A stretch of 64,000 nucleotides of DNA from Rhodocaloribacter sp964552015 (GTDB lineage: Bacteria; Bacteroidota; Rhodothermia; Rhodothermales; ISCAR-4553), in assembly GCA_964552015.1 (NCBI GenBank), contig CAZKFR010000005.1:1-64000 (forward strand), in the 5' to 3' direction. The translations under genes were made by a program, and so were the position numbers. Shown here piece after piece: positions 6,210 through 15,189 of the stretch (position 1 is the first letter of the stretch; every line of letters begins with the position of its first letter). Under the pieces are notes generated by a model. It had not been told where the DNA came from. It saw only the letters and a program-made list of their open reading frames with translations, and made no database searches.

Positions 6210-8717
6210 CTAGGCGATCACCGGCCGGTCACCCCGCTTCGCCGACGCGCCGGAACCGTCGCCGCTGCCGTGCTCGTACGGGATCGCCGTACGCATGTAC
6301 TCGTCCAGCGTGAAGGCATCGACCTGGATGGCGTCGTTCCGGGCCGCCTCGGCCTGTTCGAGCAGGGCGGCCTCGTCCGGCGTGAGGAGCCCCTTTTCCA
6401 GCGCGAGCTTCACCAGCGTGGTCGGCGCGGCCTTCGGGAGCTGCCGGGCCCTGACGGCGTCGCGCAGCTTGCGCTCGACGTCCTGTGCCTGTGCGGCCAG
6501 GCGGAAGGCCCGTTCCAGCCGTCCCAGCGCCTCGTTCGGGTCGTCCGGCACGTAGGCACCCTGCGCCATGCGCTCGCGCTGTGGGCCGGGCGTCTGCATG
6601 AGCCGGGCCACCTCGTGCCCGAGCCGGTCGCTCGGCCCGCGCGAGATCGGGTTCAGGCGCGACCACAACGCCATCGGCCCGCGCACAAGCCACGTCAGGC
6701 CCGGCACCCGGAGGTTGGCATAGAGCCCGTCGAAAGCGTCCTGGATCTGCTTGAGCGCATACTGCATAGCCCAGTGGAAGTACGGCAGGTCCTCCTTCGG
6801 GCGCCCTTCGGCCTCGAAGCGGCGGATCGTCGCCGCGGCCAGGTACATCCACGAGAAAATGTCGGCAAAACGGCCGGTCAGCTTCTCCTTGCGCTTGAGG
6901 TCGCCGCCAAGCGTGCCCATGGCGACGTCGGCCAGGAAGGCGAACGAGGCCGAGGCCCAGGTCAGCTTACGCACGTACCGCGCCGACGGACCGCCCACGG
7001 GCGAGCCGGCCAGGTAGCCGCGCGTCAGGCTCAGCAGGAGCGCCCGCACCTTGTTCCGCCCCACGTGACCGATGTGGCGCCAGAACGCTTGATCGAAGGC
7101 TCTGGCGTCATCCTCCAGCAGTGCCTTGATCTCTTTGTAGGCGTACGGATGGCAGCGGATGGCGCCCTGCCCGAAGATCATCAGCGTGCGTGTGAGGATG
7201 TTGGCCCCCTCGACGGTGATGGCCACCGGCTGGTTGATGTAGCCATGGGCCAGCAGGTTGCGCGGCCCGCGCGAGATGGCGTTGCCGGCCAGGATGTCCA
7301 TCCCGTCGTTGATGATCTTGCGGCCGAGTTCGGTGGTGTTGTACTTCATGATGGCCGTGACGACGGCCGGCTTCGACCCCTTGTCGAGCGCCCCGCAGGT
7401 GTACGTGCGGGCCGCTTCCATCAGGTAGTTCCACCCGCCGATGCGGGCCAGCGGCTCCTCGATCCCCTCGAACTTGCCGATGGGGAGGCCGAACTGCCGG
7501 CGCACGGCCGCATGGGCCGAGGCGACACGGAAGACGTGCTTGGCGCCGCCCGCCGAGGTGGCCGGCAGCGAGATGCCGCGCCCGGCCGCCAGCGACTCCA
7601 TGAGCATGCGCCACCCCTGCCCGGCCCCCTCGGCCCCGCCGATGATGGCGTCGATGGGGACGACCACGTCGTGCCCTTCGAGCGGGCTGTTGTAGAACGG
7701 CACCCCCATCGGGTCGTGCCGGTAGCCCTGCACCACCCCCGGCGTGTCGGCCGGGATGAGCGCACAGGTGATGCCCAAGTCCGTGCCCTTGCCCAGCAGG
7801 TTGTCCGGGTCACGCAGCTTGAAGGCCAGCCCGATGAGCGTGGCGACCGCCCCGAGCGTGATGTACCGCTTCTTCCAGTTCAGGCGCAGGTAGAGCTTGC
7901 CGTCCTCACCCCGGAACACCTCGCCGTGCGATGAGATGGCGCCGGCGTCGGAACCGGCCCCCGGCTCGGTCAGCGCGAAGCAGGGAATCTCCTCGCCCGT
8001 GGCCAGGCGCGGCAGGTAATAGTCGCGCTGGGCCTGCGTGCCGTAGTGGATCAGCAACTCGGCCGGACCGAGCGAGTTGGGCACCATCACCGTGATCGAG
8101 AGCGGCCCCGAGCGCGTCGAGAGCTTCTGCACGACGGCGCTGTTGAGCAGGGCCGAGAACCCCAGCCCGCCGTATTCCTTCGGGATGATCATCCCGAAGA
8201 AGCGATGCTCCTTCAGGTACTGCCATACGTCGGGCGGCAGATCGCGGTGCTGCCATACCGTCCAGTCGTCGCACATCCGGCAGAGTTCCTCCACCGGGCC
8301 GTCGAGGAAGGCCTGTTCCTCCTCCGTCAGGCCGGGGTAGGGTTCGTTCAGGATGCGTTTGAAGTCGGGCTTGCCGGAGAACAGCTCGCCCTCGACCCAC
8401 ACCGTCCCCGCCTCGATGGCCGTCTGCTCCGTCTCGGAGATGGAGGGGAGGAAGTTGAGCGCCTTCATCAGCTGCATGATCGGGCGCGTGAGAAGCACCC
8501 GCCGCACGGCCGCCACGTTGAAGACGACGGCCACCACACCGAAGACGACCCACAGCCACAGCGGCGCGCCGAAACCGTAGAGCAGCACACCCGCCGCCAG
8601 CGTCCACAGCCACATGGACGCGCCGGTATAGCCCAGCACGAGCGCCACGACGACGATGCCGACGATGACCGGAACGACCGGCATCCCGGCCAGGAAATCA
8701 TAAAAGGGCAGGTTCAT
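6210..8717 (-). CDS. fadE: Acyl-CoA dehydrogenase, FadE type
   Basis: First step of fatty-acid beta-oxidation: FAD-dependent conversion of acyl-CoA to trans-2-enoyl-CoA. 835 aa, close to E. coli FadE (814 aa) and much longer than ordinary acyl-CoA dehydrogenases. The N terminus has two to three hydrophobic segments (about 10-75), giving membrane association. The dehydrogenase core follows, with YGGLGFSALLNSAVVQ near 180 and the flavin-site motif ALTEPGAGSDAGA near 248. The C terminus carries the extra FadE domain (DUF1974-like). It is the last gene of the fad operon, 72 nt after fadA. Confidence 0.95.
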   Translation of the reverse strand: MNLPFYDFLAGMPVVPVIVGIVVVALVLGYTGASMWLWTLAAGVLLYGFGAPLWLWVVFGVVAVVFNVAAVRRVLLTRPIMQLMKALNFLPSISETEQTAIEAGTVWVEGELFSGKPDFKRILNEPYPGLTEEEQAFLDGPVEELCRMCDDWTVWQHRDLPPDVWQYLKEHRFFGMIIPKEYGGLGFSALLNSAVVQKLSTRSGPLSITVMVPNSLGPAELLIHYGTQAQRDYYLPRLATGEEIPCFALTEPGAGSDAGAISSHGEVFRGEDGKLYLRLNWKKRYITLGAVATLIGLAFKLRDPDNLLGKGTDLGITCALIPADTPGVVQGYRHDPMGVPFYNSPLEGHDVVVPIDAIIGGAEGAGQGWRMLMESLAAGRGISLPATSAGGAKHVFRVASAHAAVRRQFGLPIGKFEGIEEPLARIGGWNYLMEAARTYTCGALDKGSKPAVVTAIMKYNTTELGRKIINDGMDILAGNAISRGPRNLLAHGYINQPVAITVEGANILTRTLMIFGQGAIRCHPYAYKEIKALLEDDARAFDQAFWRHIGHVGRNKVRALLLSLTRGYLAGSPVGGPSARYVRKLTWASASFAFLADVAMGTLGGDLKRKEKLTGRFADIFSWMYLAAATIRRFEAEGRPKEDLPYFHWAMQYALKQIQDAFDGLYANLRVPGLTWLVRGPMALWSRLNPISRGPSDRLGHEVARLMQTPGPQRERMAQGAYVPDDPNEALGRLERAFRLAAQAQDVERKLRDAVRARQLPKAAPTTLVKLALEKGLLTPDEAALLEQAEAARNDAIQVDAFTLDEYMRTAIPYEHGSGDGSGASAKRGDRPVIA

Positions 8718-8789
8718 GACAACACCTCTCTGTAGAACATTGTGTGCGACCGTAGGGGAGAGCGGGCCTCTGGCTGCCCTCCCCGTACC

Positions 8790-9977
8790 TCACCGCATCA
8801 GGTTTTCGATGACGGCTGCCGCCCCCATCCCCCCGCCCACGCACATCGTCACGATGCCGTAGCGGGTGCCGCGCCGTTTCATCTCGTGCAGAAGCGTGGC
8901 CGTGAGTTTGGCGCCGGTGCAACCGAGCGGGTGGCCCAGCGCAATCGCGCCTCCGTTGACGTTGACGATCTCCTCGTCCAGCCCGGCCTCCCTGATGACG
9001 GCCAGCGCCTGCGCCGCGAAAGCTTCGTTCAACTCGATCAGGCCGATGTCGTCGAGCGAGAGGCCCGTCAGCCGCAGCACCTTCGCGATGGCGTCCACCG
9101 GGCCAATGCCCATCAGTTCGGGCGCCACGCCGGCCACGGCGAAGCCCAGCACGCGCCCCATCGGATCGACGCCCAGCTCGCGCATCGTCTCGCCGCTCAT
9201 GACCACCGCCGCCGCCGCGCCGTCCGACATCTGCGAGGCGTTGCCGGCCGTGACGGTGCCCCCGGCGCGGAAGACCGGCTTCAGCCGGGCCAGCGCCTCC
9301 AGGCTCGTATCGGCCCGCGGCCCCTCGTCCACCGTAAAGACCACCTCGACGGCCTGCGTGGCGCCGTCGGCATAGACGACGTCGTGCACCGGCAGCGGCA
9401 CGATCTCCTCGTCGAACCGCCCGGCCTCGATGGCCGCGATGGCCCGTTCGTGGGAGCGGAGGGCGAAGCGGTCCTGCTCCTCCCGCGTGATGCCGTACTT
9501 CTCGGCCACGTTCTCCGCCGTGTTGCCCATGTTCAGGTACACGTCGATGTCATGCTCCACCAGCCCCGGGTCCGGCTGGAAGTAGAAGCCGGTCATGGGC
9601 ACCAGACTCATCGACTCGGACCCGCCCGCCACGATCACGTCGGCCTGGCCGGTCATGATCGCCTGCGAAGCCATCACGATGGTCTGGAGCCCCGAGGAGC
9701 AGAACCGGTTGATCGTGGCCCCCGGCACGGAGTCGGGCAGGCCGGCCTTCTGCGCAATGATGCGGCCCATGTTCATCCCCTGGGCCCCCTCCGGCATGGC
9801 ACACCCGATGAGGACGTCGTCCACCATCTCGGGGGTAAGCCCCTTCACCCGTTCGAGGGCACCCCGGACGGCCACCGCGCCCATCTCCTCCGGGCGCATG
9901 TTGCGGAGCGTGCCTTTTTTGGCCTTTCCCACGGCCGTCCGCACGCTGCTGACGATGTATGCTTCTTTTGCCTGCAT
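8790..9977 (-). CDS. fadA: Acetyl-CoA acyltransferase (3-ketoacyl-CoA thiolase)
   Basis: Last step of beta-oxidation: thiolytic release of acetyl-CoA. 395 aa, standard thiolase length. The nucleophile is C93 in NRFCSSGLQTI, the catalytic His lies in GGAIALGHPLGCTGA near 348, and the second active-site Cys in MCVGGGMGAA near 381. It lies between fadN and fadE, as in the B. subtilis fadNAE cluster, with 61 nt to fadN. Degradative use is supported by this context. Confidence 0.96.
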   Translation of the reverse strand: MQAKEAYIVSSVRTAVGKAKKGTLRNMRPEEMGAVAVRGALERVKGLTPEMVDDVLIGCAMPEGAQGMNMGRIIAQKAGLPDSVPGATINRFCSSGLQTIVMASQAIMTGQADVIVAGGSESMSLVPMTGFYFQPDPGLVEHDIDVYLNMGNTAENVAEKYGITREEQDRFALRSHERAIAAIEAGRFDEEIVPLPVHDVVYADGATQAVEVVFTVDEGPRADTSLEALARLKPVFRAGGTVTAGNASQMSDGAAAAVVMSGETMRELGVDPMGRVLGFAVAGVAPELMGIGPVDAIAKVLRLTGLSLDDIGLIELNEAFAAQALAVIREAGLDEEIVNVNGGAIALGHPLGCTGAKLTATLLHEMKRRGTRYGIVTMCVGGGMGAAAVIENLMR

Positions 9978-10038
9978 GGCTCTTTTCTCCTGGTCAGAAT
10001 CAAAACGAAAGGGTCTCTGGCACTTCCCCCGGACGGCC

Positions 10039-12456
10039 TCAGTTGCGGAGCGGTTTGTTATGCTGGAGCAGGTGCATGATGCGCTCCTGCGTCTTCGGCT
10101 CGCCGAGCAGGCTCATGAACGCTTCCCGCTCGAGGTCGAGGAGGTACTCCTCGTGCACCTCCGCCGGGCCGGTCAGGTCGCCGCCGGTGAGGACGTGGAT
10201 GAGCTTCTTGGCCAGGTGGAAGTCGTACTCGCTGATGAAGCGCCCCTGCAGGAACTGGTAGGCCCCGACTTCGAGCGCGGCGGCCGCCGGACGCCCGAGC
10301 ACGGTGATGTGCGTCTGCACCGGCGGCGGCAGGTAGCCCTGCTCGGAGAGACGGATGACCTCCTGTTTGGCGACGAAGAAGCGCCGCTCGGCGTTCATCA
10401 CCACCGGCGCATGCGGGGCCACATAGCCCATCTCCTGCCCCTGCCGCGCACTCGTGGCCACCTTCGCCATGGCCACCTGCTCGAAGTATTTCTGCAGGTA
10501 GGCCTGGATCTCGTTCGGGAAGCCGTTCGGGGCCAGGGCCGCCGCCTGCGCGGCCAGGCGCATCGTGCCCGTGCCCGCCGGGATGAGGCCCGCGCCGAGT
10601 TCCACCAGCCCGATGTACGTCTCTGCGGCCACGACCGGGTTCGGGCAGGCCATCACCAGCTCACAGGCCCCGCCGAGCGTCAGCTGGTGCGGCGCCACCA
10701 CCACCGGCTTGGCGGCATAGCGGACGCGCTGCACCACCTGCTGGAAGCCGCGCACGGCCTGCTCCACCGTGTCCATCTGCCCGGCCATGACGGCCATGGC
10801 CACCTCGCCCAGGTTGGCGCCGACCGAAAAGTTCTTGCCCTCGTTCGCGATGACCATCCCCCGCAGGTCCGGGTCGTTCTCCACCCTCTCGATGGCCTCC
10901 ATGAGCCCCTCCATCACGAACTGCCCCAGGGCGTTGGCCTTCGAGCGGAACTCGTAGAGTGCCACCCCGTCGCCCAGATCGAGCAGCGCCGCGTCGGGGT
11001 TCTTCCAGAGCACACGCCGCTCGTCCGTCCTGATGGCGGCCAGGCTGATCTCGTCGGCCGGCGGGGGGTCGTCTACGTACGCCTCCTCGGCCGGGACGTA
11101 GACCTGCGGCATACCGTCCGCTTGGCGATAGAACGTCGTGGCGCCGTGCGCGGGCATGGCCTCGACCCAGGCGGCCACGGGCAGGCCGGCCTCGCGCAGC
11201 GCCTCCACGACCGTCTCAAAGCCGAGCACGTCCCACATCTCGAACGGCCCCATCTGCCAGCCGAAGCCCCATTTCAGGGCGCGGTCCACGTCCGCCGGGC
11301 TCTCGGTCACCTCGGGGATGCGGCGGGCGCTGTAGGAGAGCAGCCGGAGCGTCGTGTCGCGGAAGAAGGCGCCGGCACGGCCCTCGTCCTGCCAGAGCGC
11401 CCGCAGCCGGTCGGCCAGGCCGCCGGCCTGTTTGATGGCGTCGAGGCCCTCCAGGTTGATCGGGCGCGGCTCCTCGTACTGCCCCGTCGCCGGGTTGATC
11501 GACTTGATGACCTTCCCCTCTTTCCGGTAGAAGCCCGCCCCGGTCTTGGCGCCGAGCGCCCCCTGTTCGACGAGCTTCGTCAGGACCTCCGGCACGCGGA
11601 AGACCTCCCGATCCTCATCGTGCGGCACCGCCGCGTAGAGGTTTTCGATGACGTCTTTCATCACGTCCAGCCCCACCACATCGGCCGTGCGGAAGGTCGC
11701 CGACTTCGGGTGGCCGACGAGTTCGCCGGTGAGCGTGTCGATCTCCTCGATCGTGTAGTCGCCTTCGGTGAAGTGGCGGAGAGCCACCATCAGGGCATAG
11801 ATGCCGATGCGGTTGCCGATGAAGTAGGGCGAGTCCTTGGCGATGACGATGCCCTTGCCCAGGTGCACGCGCCCGAAGTGGGCCACGCGCTCCACGAGGG
11901 CGGGGTCCGTGTCCGGCGTGGGGATGACCTCCAGCAGCTTCAGGTAGCGCGGCGGGTTGAAGAAGTGGGTGCCCATGAACCGGCGGCGGAACGCCTCCGA
12001 GCGCCCCTCGGCGATCTGCGCGATGGGCAGGCCGCTCGTGTTCGTCGAGATGACGGCATCGGGCCGCGCCACCGCCTCGACGCGGGCCATCACCTGCCGC
12101 TTGATGTCCATCCGCTCGACGACGGCTTCGATGACCCAGTCGGCCTCGCCCACCCGGTCGAAGTGCTCGTCGAAGTTGCCGAGCCGGATGCGCTTCTTCG
12201 CCGCGTCGGTAAAGAAGGGGTCGGGTTTGAGCTTCGTCGCCCGCTGGAAGGCCGCCTCCACGACGGCGTTCTTGTGCTGCGTATCATCTCGCGGGGCGAT
12301 GTCGAGCAGGTTGACCGTCAGGCCGGCGTTGGCGCAGTGAGCGGCGATCTGCGCGCCCATCGTGCCGGCACCCAGGACAGTGACGGTTCGAAAAGGCCGG
12401 TGTGCCGTGGCCGCACCGTGCGGCCGGGTCTTTGGATCCAGGGTCGATGTTTCCAT
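10039..12456 (-). CDS. fadN: 3-hydroxyacyl-CoA dehydrogenase/enoyl-CoA hydratase fusion (FadN type)
   Basis: Two middle steps of beta-oxidation in one 805-aa protein. Domain order is dehydrogenase first: Rossmann motif VLGAGTMGAQIAAHCANAG near residue 30, NAD-binding and C-terminal dehydrogenase domains to about 430. The hydratase/isomerase domain follows (about 480-700) with NFSVGANLGE and LGGACELVMACP. This is the reverse of E. coli FadB and matches Bacillus FadN. The start is 16 nt after fadD stops, so the two are likely co-translated. Confidence 0.95.
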   Translation of the reverse strand: METSTLDPKTRPHGAATAHRPFRTVTVLGAGTMGAQIAAHCANAGLTVNLLDIAPRDDTQHKNAVVEAAFQRATKLKPDPFFTDAAKKRIRLGNFDEHFDRVGEADWVIEAVVERMDIKRQVMARVEAVARPDAVISTNTSGLPIAQIAEGRSEAFRRRFMGTHFFNPPRYLKLLEVIPTPDTDPALVERVAHFGRVHLGKGIVIAKDSPYFIGNRIGIYALMVALRHFTEGDYTIEEIDTLTGELVGHPKSATFRTADVVGLDVMKDVIENLYAAVPHDEDREVFRVPEVLTKLVEQGALGAKTGAGFYRKEGKVIKSINPATGQYEEPRPINLEGLDAIKQAGGLADRLRALWQDEGRAGAFFRDTTLRLLSYSARRIPEVTESPADVDRALKWGFGWQMGPFEMWDVLGFETVVEALREAGLPVAAWVEAMPAHGATTFYRQADGMPQVYVPAEEAYVDDPPPADEISLAAIRTDERRVLWKNPDAALLDLGDGVALYEFRSKANALGQFVMEGLMEAIERVENDPDLRGMVIANEGKNFSVGANLGEVAMAVMAGQMDTVEQAVRGFQQVVQRVRYAAKPVVVAPHQLTLGGACELVMACPNPVVAAETYIGLVELGAGLIPAGTGTMRLAAQAAALAPNGFPNEIQAYLQKYFEQVAMAKVATSARQGQEMGYVAPHAPVVMNAERRFFVAKQEVIRLSEQGYLPPPVQTHITVLGRPAAAALEVGAYQFLQGRFISEYDFHLAKKLIHVLTGGDLTGPAEVHEEYLLDLEREAFMSLLGEPKTQERIMHLLQHNKPLRN

Positions 12457-12472
12457 GATACGTGTCGAAAGA

Positions 12473-14368
12473 TCAGGTTGAATGCGATGCGGAGGATGGC
12501 CGGAGCGAAGCTTCCTCCCGATAGAGGTCCTCGATTTCCTGAGCGAAGCGCTCGTAGACGGCCCGCCGGCGCACCTTGAGGGTCGGCGTCAGCAGCCCCT
12601 CTTCGATGCTCAGGTGGGCCGGCACCAGTTTGAAGCGTTTGATGGTCGACCACGGGTCCATCCCCTCGTTGGCCCGGTCGACGAGGCGCTGGTAGAGTTC
12701 GAGGATGCGGGGATGGTTGAGCAACGCTTCGAGATCCAGGTCTTCGGGGAGTCCCAGGCGCCGGGCCTCTCGGCCCAGGGCTTCCAGGTTGGGAAAGATG
12801 AGTGCCGCGGCGTACTTACGGTCCGGCCCCACGACGACGGCGTGCTCGATGAGCGGCTCCGCCGAAAGGATGTTCTCCAGCGGCTGCGGCACGACGTACT
12901 TGCCCGTCGAGAGCTTGAACAGGTCTTTCTTGCGATCCGTGATGCGGAGGAAACCGTCGTCCGTGAATTCGCCGATGTCGCCTGTGTGGAACCAGCCGTC
13001 GGGTTCGAGCACGGCCTCGGTGGCTTCCTCGTTGCGATAGTAGCCGCGCATCACGTTAGGACCGCGAACGACGATCTCGCCGTCGTCGGCGATCATCACC
13101 TCGACGCCCGGCAGAGGCTGTCCCACGGTGCCGGCCCGGTTCCGCTTCGGCCGGTTGAAGGTGATGACCGGGCTGGTCTCGGTCAGGCCGTACCCCTGCA
13201 GGATGATGATGCCGGCGGCGGCATACAGGTTGGCCAGGTCGGCGTTGAGCGCCGCCCCGCCGCAGATGACGTACTTGACACGCCCGCCGAGGGCCTCGCG
13301 CCACTTCCCGTAGACGAGCCCGTCGGCCACCTTCTGCTTGAGCCGGTACATCGCCGGCGGTTTCGTGCCCAGTTCGTACCCCCGGGCCACCTCCAGCGAC
13401 CACTGGAACAGGCGCTGCTTCACCGGCGGCAACTCGGACGCCTTCTCCAGAATGCGGGCATACACTTTTTCCAGCACCCGCGGCACCGTAGCGAAGATCG
13501 TCGGGCGGACGCGCGGCATCACCTCCCCGATCTTGTCGGGTGTGGTAAAATAGATCGAGGAGCCATAGGCCAGTGCCCCGTAATACATCGTCCGGGCGAA
13601 GACATGCGTCAGCGGGAGGAAGGACAGCACCGTTTCGCCGTCGGGTCCGGGCCGGTAGTCGCCCAGGCAGTGGAACGAGGTCAGGGCGTTGGAGGAGATG
13701 TTTTCGTGCGTGAGCATCACCCCTTTGGGCCGCCCCGTGGTGCCGCTCGTGTAGATGATCGTGGCCAGGTCGTGCGGGTCGATGGCGTCGAGCAGGGCCG
13801 TCACCGCGCCGGGATCGGCCTCGCGGCGCGCGCGGCCGGCCTTGCGCAGCGCCGAGAGGGTCATCACCCCGATGCGATCGGGCAGGGCCGGCCACCATCC
13901 CCCCTCCTCGGCCTCCACGACGACGACCGCTTCGACCGTCTCCGTCTCCTTCAGCACCGCGCTGATCGCGTCCAGCCGGGCCACATCCGACACCACCACG
14001 ACGCGGGCCCCGGCATGCTCGATCACGTACTGGACCGCCTCGGGCGCGTGGGAGAGATAGATCGGCACATCCACCAGCCCGGCGATCAGACACCCCATGT
14101 CTGCAAGGCAGAAGTAGGCATCACTGTCCATGTAAAAGGCCACACGATCGCCGCGCTCCAGGCCCAGGGACCGCAGGCCGAGCGCCATCTCTTCGGCCGC
14201 TTCGCGAAACGCATCGGTCGAAAACGGTTTCCAGTCTTTGCCCCGGGGCTGGTTGAAGGCCCGTTCGTTCGGATGATTCACCAGCACCTCGTAGAGCAGC
14301 GAGGGCAGCGTGCGGCCAAGGATAGGGGCGCCGTCTTCAGGGGGAGCCGTATAGATGCGTCCGGGCAT
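12473..14368 (-). CDS. fadD: Long-chain fatty acid--CoA ligase (AMP-forming)
   Basis: Activates fatty acids to acyl-CoA through an acyl-adenylate. 631 aa. The ATP-binding P-loop YTSGTTGRPKGVMLTHENI is near residue 185, the adenylate motif GYGLTETSPV near 350, and the hinge/lysine region DRKKDLFKLSTGKYV near 470. It resembles the bacterial FadD15/FAA1-like long-chain group. Start at ATG 14368; the open frame continues upstream but those residues have no family resemblance. It lies 55 nt after the tetR stop in the fad operon. Confidence 0.95.
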   Translation of the reverse strand: MPGRIYTAPPEDGAPILGRTLPSLLYEVLVNHPNERAFNQPRGKDWKPFSTDAFREAAEEMALGLRSLGLERGDRVAFYMDSDAYFCLADMGCLIAGLVDVPIYLSHAPEAVQYVIEHAGARVVVVSDVARLDAISAVLKETETVEAVVVVEAEEGGWWPALPDRIGVMTLSALRKAGRARREADPGAVTALLDAIDPHDLATIIYTSGTTGRPKGVMLTHENISSNALTSFHCLGDYRPGPDGETVLSFLPLTHVFARTMYYGALAYGSSIYFTTPDKIGEVMPRVRPTIFATVPRVLEKVYARILEKASELPPVKQRLFQWSLEVARGYELGTKPPAMYRLKQKVADGLVYGKWREALGGRVKYVICGGAALNADLANLYAAAGIIILQGYGLTETSPVITFNRPKRNRAGTVGQPLPGVEVMIADDGEIVVRGPNVMRGYYRNEEATEAVLEPDGWFHTGDIGEFTDDGFLRITDRKKDLFKLSTGKYVVPQPLENILSAEPLIEHAVVVGPDRKYAAALIFPNLEALGREARRLGLPEDLDLEALLNHPRILELYQRLVDRANEGMDPWSTIKRFKLVPAHLSIEEGLLTPTLKVRRRAVYERFAQEIEDLYREEASLRPSSASHST

Positions 14369-14423
14369 GGCAGGTTGTGGGATGCGGCAGGGTACGGGAC
14401 AGCGTTGGGAGCAGAACCCTCCT

Positions 14424-15047
14424 TCAACAGGCAGATGATGCAACGGGCGCACAGGCACGCATGACCTGTCCGAGCGCGGCCTCGACCAGACGCTCCGTCT
14501 CCACCCGTACGTCGACGCGACGTGAAAAGACCAGCGTAACGACACCGTGCAACGTGGCCCAGATCGCGCTGGCCGTCAGAAGCGGCTCCTCCACCATGAG
14601 CAGGCGGCGGGCAGCCCCTTCTTCGAGCGTATGCACGATCATGTCCAGGCTGCGACGTGCCCTTCGGTACTTTTCAGCGGGAAAACGTTGCATCTGATCG
14701 GGGTGCAGCATGTACATGATTTCGTAGTATTCCGGATGGTCGAGGCCGAACCGGACATAGCAGCGGCAAAGCGCTTCCAGCCGTGCGACGGGATCGTCGG
14801 GGTGGGCCGCTCCCACCGCCTGAAAGGCCTCGTACATGCGCTCCATCCCCTCCTCGATCAGCGTATGAACGAGCGCATCCTTGCTCTCGAAGTGGAGGTA
14901 GATGCTCGTGGCACTGTAGCCGATCGCCCGCGCAATCTTGCGCATCGACAGGTGCTTGTATCCATCGGTCACCAGCAGGTGACGGGCCGTATCCAGGATC
15001 AGCCTCCTGAGATCCGTTCCTTCGCGCGGAGTAGGTTCCATGCTCAT
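14424..15047 (-). CDS. TetR family transcriptional regulator of the beta-oxidation operon
   Basis: 207 aa. The helix-turn-helix is at about 36-58 (LSMRKIARAIGYSATSIYLHFESKDAL). The C-terminal ligand domain resembles the TetR_C_33/FadR-like group. It is the first gene of the fad run and reads from a promoter overlapped by a 13-bp palindrome, so it probably represses itself and the operon, with acyl-CoA as likely inducer by analogy with Bacillus and Thermus FadR. The ligand is inferred from context only. Confidence 0.88.
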   Translation of the reverse strand: MSMEPTPREGTDLRRLILDTARHLLVTDGYKHLSMRKIARAIGYSATSIYLHFESKDALVHTLIEEGMERMYEAFQAVGAAHPDDPVARLEALCRCYVRFGLDHPEYYEIMYMLHPDQMQRFPAEKYRRARRSLDMIVHTLEEGAARRLLMVEEPLLTASAIWATLHGVVTLVFSRRVDVRVETERLVEAALGQVMRACAPVASSAC

Positions 15048-15053
15048 GCGTGC

Positions 15054-15066
15054 TTAACAGTGTTAA
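15054..15066. promoter_or_regulatory. Putative TetR operator, palindrome TTAACA-G-TGTTAA
   Basis: A perfect 6+1+6 palindrome lying 7-19 nt upstream of the regulator's ATG and overlapping its -10 region. Position and symmetry fit autorepression by the adjacent TetR protein. No second copy is seen upstream of the other fad genes, which fits one operon from one promoter. Confidence 0.65.
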
Positions 15067-15093
15067 CTAACCAAAGTTTCATCTTTTTGTCAA
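15065..15093 (-). promoter_or_regulatory. Putative promoter of the tetR-fadDNAE operon
   Basis: On the minus strand, a consensus TTGACA (15093-15088), a 17-bp spacer and TTAGTT (15070-15065). The -35 box matches perfectly; the -10 match is weak. The last bases of the -10 overlap the palindromic operator. It starts about 12 nt after the terminator of the gene to the right. Confidence 0.5.
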
Positions 15094-15104
15094 GCCCCTT
15101 CGTG

Positions 15105-15137
15105 TAAAAAAACAGGCTCCACCCGCGTGAAGCCTGT
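15105..15137 (-). terminator. Intrinsic terminator of the DUF4097 gene
   Basis: Minus-strand stem of 11 pairs (15137-15127 with 15122-15112, one G-T), loop of 4 nt, then a run of seven T. It separates the DUF4097 gene from the fad promoter. Confidence 0.85.
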
Positions 15138-15189
15138 CGTTTCCCGTAGCCGGGCGCGGCGTCCAATCGAACGATGGCACCCGCCCCGC

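Noticed and set aside
9595..12579. 994-codon plus-strand frame across fadN/fadA
   Set aside because: Shadow of the minus-strand fad genes; no recognisable domain.
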